Position numbers and translations under genes: made by a program. 64,000 bases of DNA. It comes from Chelonoidis abingdonii (lineage: Eukaryota; Chordata; Testudines; Testudinidae). Below the pieces are notes generated by a model. That model searched no databases and was not told where the DNA came from. It saw nothing but the letters and a program-made list of their open reading frames with translations. This document shows positions 52,831-63,526 of this stretch, piece by piece (the first letter of the stretch is position 1; the number at the start of each line of letters is the position of its first letter). The stretch spans positions 10,285,060 to 10,349,059 of the forward strand of contig NC_133782.1 of the NCBI RefSeq assembly GCF_003597395.2. Reading direction: 5' to 3'.

Positions 52831-55800
52831 TTCCATAATCCCCTACACACACCTTTATGTAAATAAATAGACAGCATATATTGAATTAGCAAGATCGTTT
52901 TCCTATTGATATTACTAGCAAAAACAAACATCTGATAAACACAGGAAGCTAGGCTACAAAGTTCTCAGAAAGTTAATATAACTTAGATAATATTTTTACT
53001 TCAAGGTCCCAGAGACATAGACAAGGTTTTCATCTTGAGGCTAAAAGACCAAAAACATCAAGACACTTGATCACAGCCTTGGATAAGCCAAGAGACTACT
53101 CACACTTGATCTTCGCTCACAGAGAGCCGAGGAGCATACAGATACATCACATTTATGGCCTGATTTTCAGAGAGTCTGAACACCCACGTATCTCCTTGAT
53201 GTCTATGGGAGCTGCAGATGAGCAGCACCTTTGAAAATCAGGCCATTAAATGGCATCTATGGCATTTTTTTCATGGTTGAAATTTTAACTATTGTACAGA
53301 CACAGTGTATTGCACTGTACACTGAATATTACAAACCCCTCTCAGCAAAAACACCATGAAAAAGTTCTGTACTAGCTCCTTGAAATAAGTGTCAAGATCT
53401 ATATTGCCTCAGAAACAGCAATGACCATCACATACAAAGGGAGCATGCAGGGGGTGTTGATTTTTAAGGGAAAGTTTAGGAAATATGAAGTTAAGTGGGC
53501 AAAAATAGCCAGGTTATTGAAGGATATATATACGGGCTAGTGTACTTGTTTTGTGGCCGTTTTTCTTATATGACAGGTCCAGCTCGCAAGGATCCTATAT
53601 GCAGTACTATTTGAGCCACATCACTCCTCTATCTTATAAAAAAAGAAATTCCCACAGTATGGGGTCAGAGGGAAGAAAACATCAACGAGATCATTCTGCT
53701 AGGGCGGATGGGATTATCCCAAGCCCTCTGCATGTATCCCTTGAGTCCCGTATTGAACATGATAGAGGCAAACGGACATTCACATAGATGCTCTCTGACT
53801 CCATGCTGTTGCTACACCTCCTCCATGCTATTCTCCAATGCTCTTCTATTAGTACTGTGCTCCTCTCTTGTGACCCCCTGCTCTTGGGTGGGGGTTCTAC
53901 AGTGGGAGCATTCTTTATTCAGAAGTTTATCTCCAGACTGTAATAACTTCCAAGTCAATTCCCTGCAGGGGGGGGGGGGTGTGGGTGTGTGTGAGAGAGA
54001 GAGAGAGAGATGTGCAGGAGCCTGGGAAGTGCCAGGGGGGGAGGTGGAGGAAGGGTGCTGATAAGGCATCTGACATCCTCCATTCCACATGAGGAGGAGA
54101 TCCATGCACAGAGGATTTTCTTTGCATATAGATCCTCATGAGATGTTCTGGCCTTTTCACAGGTTGTTGACATGCTCTGGTGTGCCTTTTCTGCTCTTAA
54201 GGTCAATGTGGTGAGGTGTTATGCACCTCCAACTTCTGCTGAAGTCAACAAGAATGGACAACACTCAACACCTTGTAGCAGGTATTCAACATCTTCTAGG
54301 ACTGAGGCCACATCTAAGCAATCTTAATGATATAAGGCTTGATCCAAAGCCCATTCAAGCCAATGTGGTGGAGAGTAATTAGGGGAGTGAAGGCTACTGC
54401 AGGATACAGAGTTACAAGTGATTGTTGTTAGCTGTGATCTAGGGCAGTGGCTCCCAACATTTCTGGGCAAATGTACCCATATACCAACCACTGCGCCAGT
54501 TAGCAATTTCCTCTTCTTCCTAGTCCCATGACCAGCATCAATCTTCCCTGTCAATTTTAATGATAATCTCCAGACTGTAGTGAGCACTGCCACTGCCCAC
54601 TCCCATTTAGCTGTGTGCCCTCTAACCTGCAATGCCCGTTATACTCCAGAGGATTTCAAATAGAGTATGCTAAATTTTGAAAGATTGAGATCTGGACTTC
54701 CACTGCTGGTTAGCGTGCCCAAGTGGTGGGAGAGGGGTAGCAGTGGCGCAACAGGGCCATCATTCTTATGCAAAGGGGTTAGGCTTTGAATTCACTAGAA
54801 CAATAAAAAGCAGGGACTACTAGACTGGAACATCTGTACCTGAATGCTAAATTGATGGGAAACCGACCACAAGCAAAAGCTAATTTCATTGGGCAAGATG
54901 AGGGAAATGCAGAAAAAACAAACACACCTACAAATTGGAAAAAGTAAATTGGTTCTACATTTTTAAATGTAAATAATTTGAGGTATTATTAGTAATGTAG
55001 TTAAGGAAATGTTTGAGCTTAACAACATTTGGGGCCCAAATTCTGTTTAATTTGAACTCAGAGTAACTCCATTTAAGATAATGGAGTTATTGTAGGTTTA
55101 CACCAGTTTACCTGGAAGCAGAATCTCTCCCTACATTTACAATGAAACCTCAGAGTATTCATTTCAGTAGGCAATAAACAGCTAGACCCTTGGGTTATCT
55201 AAACTTGCAATAAATCACCTTAGTAAAATATTCCAAATCATGATAAATTTGATGTTCAAAGAAATCCTTGAATTTTAAGATTATCTGCAAAAGGTTTTCT
55301 TGACCTTAACATAAACATAATGAAACAACAACAAAAAACAGGAATGACTTTAAAATCAAACACAATAAATTCAGTTCAGTAAAAACTGGTCTGTTCCTTT
55401 TATACATGTGATCGTGAAGGCTGAATGAAAAGTCCAGAAAATGTATACAAAATGAGTGAATTGTGTACTTTAATCCTGTGCATAAATGATTCCCTCCATC
55501 TGTAGGCCCAGCATGTGCACAAACTAAAATGGAAGTAGCAGTTGAAAACAAAAAATGGATCCCATATCAAATTCAAGTAACGGCTGGGGAAAAAAGTCCA
55601 AATCTCACTGTCTACTGGTCTGTGGAGGAGCCAGAATTATGCCTTTAAGGAGCAGGCTGAAGCCTACAACCGAACTAGTTTGGGTGTAATCAAGGTCACC
55701 CTGCCCTGGGGCTGGGTTAAACAGGAAAAGGATTGGAGCAGGATGAAGGGGGTTAGAAGCTATGTAGGCTGTGATCTCAATGCCTTCTCTAGGGCAAGAC

Positions 55801-55926
55801 CAGAGATTTTGTTTCCTTACTAACTTTGGAGGCTCTGAACCAGGGATCTGAGGTAAGGAACTTATGAACTCCCTTAAGATTGCTGCTTTCCCTGAGCCCT
55901 TCTTAAAGCGGATATTTGCTTTGTTA
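52831..55926. other. intergenic, minor repeats only
   Basis: Foldback repeat with perfect ends (ggcctgattttca / tgaaaatcaggcc) at 53157-53248; G-tract, GT and GA microsatellites at 53968-54010; a foldback of the agtaactcca type at 55031-55130. No gene seen. Confidence 0.45.
53968..54010. repeat. G-tract/(GT)n/(GA)n microsatellite
   Basis: Eleven or so G, then gtgtgtgtgag and a run of GA dinucleotides. Confidence 0.95.
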
Positions 55927-56106
55927 CCTTATAGACTAACAGACGTATTGGAGCATGAGCTTTCGTGGGTGAATACACATGCAGCCGACGAAGTGGGTAT
56001 TCACCCACGAAAGCTCATGCTCCAATATGTCTGTTAGTCTATAAGGTGCCACAGGACTCTTGCTGTTTTTACAGATCCAGACTAAAATGGCTACCCCTCT
56101 GATACT
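55927..56106. mobile_element. PLE 3'-end foldback dimer with perfect 10-bp TSD
   Basis: The target duplication TGCTTTGTTA flanks it exactly (55917-55926 and 56107-56116). The left arm (accttatagactaacagacg...) is the complement of the right arm (...gttagtctataaggt). Only the right side carries the terminal ctggcta-type end (ccagactaaaatggctaccc, ctctgatact). The centre is hammerhead-like: CCGACGA (55985-55991), 6-bp hairpin, GAAA (56009-56012). Confidence 0.85.
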
Positions 56107-56116
56107 TGCTTTGTTA

Positions 56117-57012
56117 GTATGTTTTGGTCTGGATCTACTACATGGTGTAAGAATAAAATATGTAAGAATTGTTATTTGGAGAAAACACAAGTTTAGTTCT
56201 ATAAATGAGGAAAGGAAGCTTTGTTCAGAGTACCAGGAGAACAGACTTGTGTGTTTATCAGGCCAAACTGGTATTCAGTAATTTAACAAGCATTATGACT
56301 TACACCAGTGGAATCACCATTCTTACCTGCTTGATGTATTTATTTGACCCAGATTCAGATACTGCGGAATACAAACTTTCATTTAAAAACAAAGCTTTCC
56401 AGCCCTCCTACCATAAACTACCATAGCTCTGTTTAAAGCAGATTGAAATAGTTCTTAGAGGTGGAGACTGCCACACTGATCTCAATGCTGAAAGCTAAGG
56501 ACTTTAATAGCAAATTTTATTTTAAAAATGTCAGTGCCAACTGACCATACAAAATGTGCAGGTATCTGGCTGCTTAACTTCTGTAACCGTGTATGCAAAC
56601 GATCAAATAAGTGCAATTTATATAGTCACTTTTCAGAGGAGAATCTTGTTTCAGGTAATACTCACTGAATGACAGGATTCTTTGTTTTACTGGAATTTGG
56701 TTTTTAAAATAAGTATTAATGATTATGGCCCTGCTCCTGCACACCTTTGCTCATGTGTGTAATCCTTACTCTTTAGTACTTTCACTGACTTACAGGGAAT
56801 TTCTCATGTGAATAAAAGAGTACTCATACGAATGAAAGTTTACAGGATTGGGCCAAAAGGATGAAATTCACCCTTTGGATTCAAGGCCTTTTGAGCCAAA
56901 AGGTGGAATTTCACGCTCTCCCTGAAAAACGATGCACCAGCAGATACAAGGATTGTACTGCAGCTTGCTGGTAGTCCCCCACACCCTCAAATAAAGCCAA
57001 TTTATCTGATCT
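56117..57012. other. intergenic, nothing recognised
   Basis: A diverged foldback repeat lies at 56728-56860 (ccctgctcctgcac... caggattgggcc). No gene. Confidence 0.4.
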
Positions 57013-57072
57013 TTGAACTTCGCCTTAGCTGACTACATGCAGTTGAACTTCGCCTTAGCTGACTACATGCAG
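57013..57072. repeat. perfect 30-bp tandem duplication
   Basis: The unit beginning ttgaacttcgccttagctga occurs twice without a mismatch (57013-57042 and 57043-57072). Confidence 0.98.
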
Positions 57073-57521
57073 TCATGACATGCAACTACATAGCTTTAAA
57101 ATAATTGCAACTTGGCTTGATTATTAAAAATGGAAAAAATACAATATATTAAAGTGATGTTCTTCCATCATTCTATCAGAGATCCACATGTTTAGCCTAG
57201 AGCTGACTAGGAAAACAACACTGAAAATCACTCAAACTATTCCTGAGCATATGACTTCATTTTGAATGTACAGTAAAATATACTATTTTATTACTACTTT
57301 TATGAGCATTCATATTTCCAAAGTACATACAAATACATGCTATAAAAGTTTATGGAGCTGAAGTCAGGCAGCACACAACGAAAATGAAACAACTCAGCAT
57401 TTTAGATAGCAAGTTCAAGCAATAGCAACATAATTTAAATTGCTTAATTTGTTCTCTTGTATTTACAGCTTCTTAATGTAAACCATAATAGGCAAGAACT
57501 ATGAAGAGTCATGATTTAGTC

Positions 57522-58067
57522 CAGGGGTAGACAACCTATGGCACACGTGCCAAAGGCGGCATGTGAGCTGATTTTCAGTGGTACTCACACTGCCCGGGTC
57601 CTGGCCACCCATACGGGGGGGCTCTGCATTTTAATTTATTTTTAAATGAAGCTTCTTAAACATTTTTAAAACCTTATTTACTTTACATACAACAATAGTT
57701 TAGTTATATATTATAGACTTATAGAAAGAGACCTTCTAAAAACATTAAAATGTATGACTGGCACGTGAAACCTTCAATTAGAGTGAATAAATGAAGACTC
57801 GGCACACCACTTCTGAAAGAAGAGGAGTACTTGTGGCACCTTAGAGACTAACACGTTTATTTCAGCATAAGCTTTTGTGGGCTACAGCTCACTTCTTCCG
57901 ATGCATAGAATGGATCCAAAGAAGTGAGCTGTAGCCCACGAAAGCTTATGCTGAAATAAACGTGTTAGTCTCTAAGGTGCCACAAGTACTCCTGTTCTTT
58001 TTGCAGATACAGACTAACATGGCTGCTACTCTGAAACCTGTCACTTCTGAAAGGTTGCCAACCCCTG
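57522..58067. mobile_element. hAT-type MITE interrupted by a PLE foldback
   Basis: Ends caggggtagacaacctatgg and complement (ggttgccaacccctg). Flanks atttagtc and acttagtc match at 7 of 8. Without the nested insert it is about 312 bp and matches 28834-29148 in inverse orientation. Confidence 0.9.
57819..58041. mobile_element. PLE 3'-end foldback dimer with perfect 11-bp TSD, nested in a hAT MITE
   Basis: CACTTCTGAAA flanks it exactly (57808-57818 and 58042-58052). Left arm gaggagtacttgtggcacct and on is the complement of the right arm ending aggtgccacaagtactcctg; only the right side has the terminal part (cagactaacatggctgctac, tctgaaacctgtc). The hairpin gtgagctgtagcccac with GAAA (57939-57942 region) sits near the centre, but its CTGANGA half is mutated in both arms. 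Confidence 0.85.
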
Positions 58068-59864
58068 ACTTAGTCATATGTCAAGTAACAGCTCTGATGC
58101 TGGTCCTTGGAGCAGAAGATTAGCATCTACTATATAAATATTTTCTTCTTTGCTTTGAGAAGGTGGGGCCATATCTTCAGTTGCTGTAAAACTGTGCCAT
58201 TCCATTGGCTTGGAATGACACCAGCTGATGATCTCATCCTTCAATTCTTTGGTAATTGTTACACTACTCTCTCTACTTTCCTGTCTTCCACAGAATTCTA
58301 GTCTCCCAAAACAAACACTTCAGCCCAAACATAGTCCTGAAACAGTGCCCAGTCCTCGCTGTAGAGTTACTTTCTGTGCCACATGACAGCAGCTTTCACT
58401 ATCTGGAGTTATTTCACCCACTCCTGAAATTGGAACCCAAACAAGGTGAAGCAGAGCAGGACAGTGCTATGGACAGTAGGTGGAGATGTATATAAGTGAC
58501 TGAAAAGGGACTAAAAATGTATTGGTGCTTCAGCAGAAAGCATGTAGAACACACCATGTAAACCCTCTCCCCAGGGGCCTGATTTTCAATGGGAGCTGCA
58601 GAGCTCAGCACGTTTGAAAATCACAATCTAATGGGATCCATCATTTTCCCTTATTCTTCAAGCCTCATAGGAGAGGTGAGACTGATCAGAAAGTACAAAA
58701 GTTTCATCTAGAAAGTTTGTTGGAGAGGAAGAGGGAGAGGAAATCACAACAGAGCAATAAGACAGTGGTCAAGTTCCTCAGAAATTTTCCGAGTAGGCTG
58801 GAAAAAGGGCCTTGAATATAAATTATTGGGAGAGGGGGAAAGGTTCAGGCAACAAAAAAGGCTTAAGAGATCATTATAGATGCCATATGTATGAGCCTGA
58901 AGGTTTCCTTAGGCATTTTATGTGGGACATTCTGGACAAGGAAGGAGTAACCATAAAATCAATCTATAGCTGTCCCAGACCAACTAGAAAAATGCTATAC
59001 CAAACCCTCCATCTTTTCTGTCCACTGATCAGTTTGTTTTAGTCAAAGAAATTCTTTAGAGTTAGGGAAAGCAGTGCCACAAAACACAGTAACTTCAAAA
59101 GTATAGGGCAATGGTTACTTCTGTGTCTTTGGTCTAGACATTGAAAGAAATGTGTAATTATCATAATTCTTGGGCTACCTTGCTCCTGACAACTCTCATC
59201 TCTCCCTGCTGACCAGGTAGGAGAAATCACACTAAAGAAAGATATGAAAAAGGCAGACTCCAGTTCCCAGGGACAGGTGTCCATGTCACGAAAGCCACCA
59301 CCACAAATGGCAGCCCCAGCAATGAGAGGGAAGAATGGTCTGAAATACTGAATTACCACAGACCTGAGGAGGAGGTCTGAAAGGGGAAGGCTGCCACTCT
59401 CACAGCCCAGGATGTGTAGACAAATAACTTCATTCAATAGGGCTGTCAGTTCACTTTTCACCAGCATGACAGTCACATCCTCTTTTTAAAGCTATGAAAG
59501 AGGAGCTGATTGAAGTGAGAAGTTTGGAATAGCTGGGCTTTAACTCATTCCTGCTCCTGGGAAATGGTAACATTACTCCACTGGGCTTAATTTTGTTTCC
59601 AACATTTGAGGGGAAAATATTTTCAAGGTTGTTTGAATCCAATTACTGTCACTTGTAACAGTGTGATTTTATGTAGACAAAACCAGGCTGTTGTCTCACA
59701 ACAAACTTATCTTTACTGAAAAAAAGGGAAGAGATGCATCTTTTCTCTAAACCATTGTGGGCCCAACCCTACAAGCTTTTCAGTAACTTCAACCTCCATT
59801 GCCATCACTAGGAGCTCAGAATGAACAGGCGCTTTCAAGATAAAGGGCCCAATCACAACAGAGT
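58068..59864. other. intergenic, nothing recognised
   Basis: A 145-codon minus-strand frame at 59039-59476 has no recognisable domain, no visible splice context and no repeat identity. I treat it as chance. Confidence 0.4.
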
Positions 59865-59986
59865 GAACATAAGAATGGCCACACAGGGTCAGATCTGTAG
59901 TCCCATCTAGCTCAGTATCCTGTCTCCTGACAGTGGCCAGTACCAGAGGCTTCAGAGGCCATGAACAGAACAGGTCAATTATCAAG

Positions 59987-60191
59987 TATCAGAGGGGTAG
60001 CCGTGTTAATCTGGATCTGTAAAAGCAGCAGAGAATCCTGTGGCACCTTATAGACTAACAGATGTTTTGGAGCATGAGCTTTCGTGGGTGAATACCCACT
60101 TCGTCAGACGCATGACGAAGTGGGTATTCACCCATGAAAGCTCATGCTCCAAAACGTCTGTTAGTCTATAAGGTGCCACAGGATTCTCTGC
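59987..60191. mobile_element. PLE 3'-end foldback dimer with perfect 13-bp TSD, nested in CR1
   Basis: GTCAATTATCAAG flanks it exactly (59974-59986 and 60192-60204). Here the full terminus (tatcagaggggtagccgtgt) is on the left and the right arm stops at caggattctctgc. Arms about 60030-60107 and 60114-60190 are inverted copies. The centre carries an intact hammerhead-like core on the minus strand. Confidence 0.88.
60069..60107 (-). ncRNA. intact hammerhead-ribozyme-like core
   Basis: Minus strand in order: CTGACGA (60107-60101), A, six-pair stem GTGGGT/ACCCAC with loop ATTC (60099-60084), GAAA (60083-60080), a two-pair mini-stem GC-TCAT-GC (60079-60072), then TC (60071-60070), the expected UH cleavage position. 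This is the architecture reported for Penelope-like elements. Stem I pairing is not obvious, so activity is uncertain. Confidence 0.6.
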
Positions 60192-60661
60192 GTCAATTAT
60201 CAAGTGATCCATCCCTGTCATCCAGTCCCAGCTCCTGACAGGCAGAGGCTTAGGGGCACCCAGGGCACAGGGTTGTATCCCTGACCATCTTAGCTCATAG
60301 GCCCATCAATAGCTATCCTCCATTATTTATCTAATTCTTTTTTGAACCCAGTTATACTTCTGGCCTTCACAACATCCCCTGGCAACGAGATCCACAGGTT
60401 GACTGTGCACTGTGAAAAGAAGTACTTCTTTATGTTTGTTTTAATTCTGCTGCCTATTAGTTTCATTGGGAGACCCCTGGTTCCTGTTTGTGAAAGGGTA
60501 AATAACACTTCTTTATGCCCCCCTTAGTCATATCTTTTCTAAGCTGAATAGTCCCAGTCTTTTTAGTCTCTTCTTATATGGAAGTTGTTCCATGCCCTTA
60601 ATTATTTTTGTTGCCCTTCTCTCTACTTTTTCCAATTCTAACCTTTTTTTGAGATGGGATG

Positions 60662-61366
60662 ATGTGATGGAGTATACCAAACCCTCTGAGGTCTCCTGGC
60701 CCTGCCACACCCTGCCCCCCAAAAAGGGCAGTGGAGCGGGTCCTCCAAAGTGCCTAGAGTGGCTGTGTGGGATACAGCCAACCAGGGCCCAGCAGCCTCA
60801 TATAAGAAGAGCTGCAGGGCCAGAGGAAGATAAGTTCCTTGCTGGAACTGTAGGAGTGTGGATGGTATGTGGTTGGCTGACTGAGCTACAGAACCCGACA
60901 GGGCAGTGCTGCCAGAAGCTGCAGAGAGTAAGAAGGACCCATGAGCTGATTGTTGGGACTCTGTTAGGACAAGGTCCTGAGGTAAGGGTGAAGACAGGGC
61001 AGGGCTGTGGGGAAGTGGCCCAGGGAATTAGAGAAGCTGTGCAACATAGTTAAAGGAATACAGCAGATGGTTGCAATCTACAGGGTCCCTGGGCTGGCAC
61101 CCAGAGTAGTGGGTGGGCCTGGGTCCCCCCACCTCATCCCCCATTAGCCACTGGGGGAGAAGTGGCCTGGACAGTGAGGCACCCAAGAGGGAACTGAACT
61201 ATAGTGACCCAGATGGAGAGCCGTAGCCAGGAAGCCCCAAGAGGGCAAAGCCATTGTCTCCAGGGAGGGAGCCCTGGGGTGCTGCTCTATCCCAGAGGAG
61301 GGATAATCAAAGTGTGTGCACTTGGCCAAGGGGGTGCTCACGAGAGATGAGTGCACGCTGTTACAG
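60662..61366 (+). mobile_element. LTR-like insertion inside CR1
   Basis: Splits CR1 antisense sequence (tttttttgagatgggatga | ... | ggtgaccagaactgcatgca). It begins TGTGATGG and ends CTGTTACA. Flanking five bases gatga/ggtga agree at 4. Internal phrases resemble 19790-20660. No ORF of interest. Confidence 0.6.
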
Positions 61367-61600
61367 GTGACCAGAACTGCATGCAGTATTCCAAGTGTGG
61401 GAGTACCATGGATTTATATAGTGGCATTATATGATATTTTCTGTCTTATCTGTCCTTTTCTGAATAGTTCCTAACATTCTATTCGCTTTTTTGGCTGCCA
61501 CTACACACTGAGCAGATGTTTTCAGAGAACTAAGCAGAATGACTCCAAGATCTCTTGCTTGAGTGGCACTAGCTCAAAACATTAAGAGGGTCACCTTCTG

Positions 61601-62335
61601 AATGACATAAAGCAGCAAGACCTACAAGGTGGACATTAAGGAAAATGGTCTAAGACTACAACAAAGGTAGCTGTATAAAAATATTCAGGCCATATCCTTG
61701 GCCTATCACCAGATGAGCGGATGGCAATCCTTTAGCAGCGGTATGATCTTAACTAACAGAATCTCTTCTGACTCAGAAGATTACTTCAAAACATTCTCTG
61801 CTCCCCAGACCAGTTCGATTTTGTGCTCTTCGCCCAAGAATCAGAGACTTTAACTTTGCATAGATAAGCCTGGCCAGTTCTATTCTCTTATAAAATCAAC
61901 AAAACTCTTCTCCATCAGAAAGAAAAGAAAATCTGTCTCACCCTATATGGCACACGTGTGTGTCTGCTCAATGGAGAGTGTATGGATTTGATTCTCCTCT
62001 CACATACTCCAGTGTAAATCAGGAGTAATTCCACTGAAATCAATGAAGTTACATGGGTGTCAGTGTGAGAAGAAATCAGACATTTTATGTTTTCCTAACC
62101 TTATTCGCTAGAATCTTCTTATATACGCAAGTGTCTACTCTTTGAGTAAAGACCAGTGGGAGACATTTGTCTTCAGAGAAAAATATTCCCCGTTGGCCCT
62201 GCTATGTACTTAAATGTGCAGAAATTTGCAGCAAGAACAATTTTCTACAGGATTTCCTGATGAGGAAAAACCATGGTCCCTCCACTCTCCAGCAGTCAGC
62301 ACTGCATTGCCAATTTACTAATTAGTTATTCTTCA
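61601..62335 (-). other. FAM217B 3' UTR/flank
   Basis: Directly downstream of the FAM217B stop. No canonical AATAAA was spotted close by. A foldback repeat of the gattctcctctca type lies at 61988-62085. Confidence 0.4.
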
Positions 62336-63526
62336 TTATTTAAATGTACATGATGTTTGCTTCACACCATTTGTTTTTAACTTCTTGTCCCCTGTTGGTT
62401 TCTTGGAAGGAACAAAATTATTAGCATTTCCATTCTTCTTCAGATTTGAACACGCCTGCGGTTTTCGCCCCTGGGTGGGGGCAGCTGAACTATGGAACTT
62501 GGGGGATTGTTTGAGGGGTCTAATATTACCAAGATCCTGAATCTTAGAGCTGCTTGCACAGGGCTGCATATTGAGAAGTTGCAGCTTGATGGCTGACCTC
62601 TTATTCACCTCATTCCTCATTTCACAGGCATGTCTCTGTGGGGCTGACGTGCCACCCATAACCTCAGCAACTTTTGAGTGACTTGGATATGCATTTAACT
62701 GGCTATTTTCTTCACAGTGTACATCTCTTCTGTGAGCTGAAAGGCTGATGGGGAGCTTTATAACACTTTCTTTGGGAGTTAACTGTTTGTTAGGCGAAGG
62801 GCTATGCAACGATTTGCCTTTGCCAAGGCTTTTTAGGGTCCGAATGATACTAGGAGCCGTCTGAGGCCTAGCTTTGGCTGTCTTTCCTTTCTCGTTCCGT
62901 ATAGTTTGCACCTGCAGCCACTCCAACTGCAAAAGCCGATCGATATATTTCTCAATAAATCCTGCTGGTTGTGGTCGAGATTCCGATTTACACTCTGTGT
63001 TAACAAACACTGCCAGCTGCTGCAGGTCCCAGGAGTTGAAAGGAGGTGGGAGGAAGTCAGGATAATAATATATTGATTCTTTATAACCTGCATCAAAGAG
63101 GTGTTCAAAACATGCTGGGTCAATTTCTTCAGCTCTGAGGTTGAGTTCCGGCGGTGTGCAGGGGGAAGGGGGAATAGGAATTCTTTCTGAGTCGGAAAGG
63201 TCACTGGCACTATCCTCAGCAGCATCCTCTTGAATAATTCTCACTGACTGAAAGTCAAGAAACATCTCATTCACAGAGGTCCCTGGATATTTAAAAGTGC
63301 AAGGGACAGCTTCAGTCACATGCTCTCCAAGACTTCTTTGAGTTTCTCCTTTTTGATTCGAATAAAATCTTTGCATCAGTGCATCTTCTGCCCTACTGGA
63401 GCCACCTTGTGAATTCCCCTTCAAATTGGAAGGGATTCTGTGTAGTCCAGATTCACTTTGCCTTCCTTCCATGAGGTCTTTCTTTGCCCCTCGTACTTTG
63501 TACAGTGATGTGCAAACACTCATCAT
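62336..63526 (-). CDS. FAM217B: FAM217B, main coding exon
   Basis: Intact 396-codon frame. Function of the FAM217 family is unknown; no enzyme domain is visible and most of the protein looks disordered and basic toward the C-terminus. Diagnostic blocks: SASDLSDSERIPIPPSP (106-122), TPPELNLRAEEIDP (124-137), YYYPDFLPPPFNSWDL (153-168), EKYIDRLLQLEWLQVQT (192-208), KARPQTAPS (218-226) and the C-terminal KKLKTNGVKQ. Human FAM217B (about 383 residues) has the same blocks in the same order. The start Met lies one base inside the exon after an acceptor cttttcatgtag, so upstream exons are likely non-coding. A second Met follows immediately. Its position 5' to CDH26, same strand, matches human 20q13.33. 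Confidence 0.95.
   Translation of the reverse strand: MMSVCTSLYKVRGAKKDLMEGRQSESGLHRIPSNLKGNSQGGSSRAEDALMQRFYSNQKGETQRSLGEHVTEAVPCTFKYPGTSVNEMFLDFQSVRIIQEDAAEDSASDLSDSERIPIPPSPCTPPELNLRAEEIDPACFEHLFDAGYKESIYYYPDFLPPPFNSWDLQQLAVFVNTECKSESRPQPAGFIEKYIDRLLQLEWLQVQTIRNEKGKTAKARPQTAPSIIRTLKSLGKGKSLHSPSPNKQLTPKESVIKLPISLSAHRRDVHCEENSQLNAYPSHSKVAEVMGGTSAPQRHACEMRNEVNKRSAIKLQLLNMQPCASSSKIQDLGNIRPLKQSPKFHSSAAPTQGRKPQACSNLKKNGNANNFVPSKKPTGDKKLKTNGVKQTSCTFK

Larger units (their letters stand above)
59865..61600 (-). mobile_element. CR1 LINE 3' region with nested insertions
   Basis: The minus strand reads [35 protein letters not shown] and WISLPGDVVKARSITGFKKE, which is the C-terminus of CR1 ORF2 with stops. 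The plus strand has the antisense 3' end (cagtatcctgtctcctgaca). It is interrupted by a PLE foldback (59987-60191) and an LTR-like block (60662-61366). Confidence 0.88.

Noticed and set aside
59039..59476. 145-codon minus-strand frame
   Set aside because: No domain, no splice context, no conservation that I recognise.
39021..62335. PPP1R3D or SYCP2, neighbours of CDH26/FAM217B in human
   Set aside because: No matching frame is present. In human they lie on the far side of FAM217B, so they are expected beyond the right end of this window.
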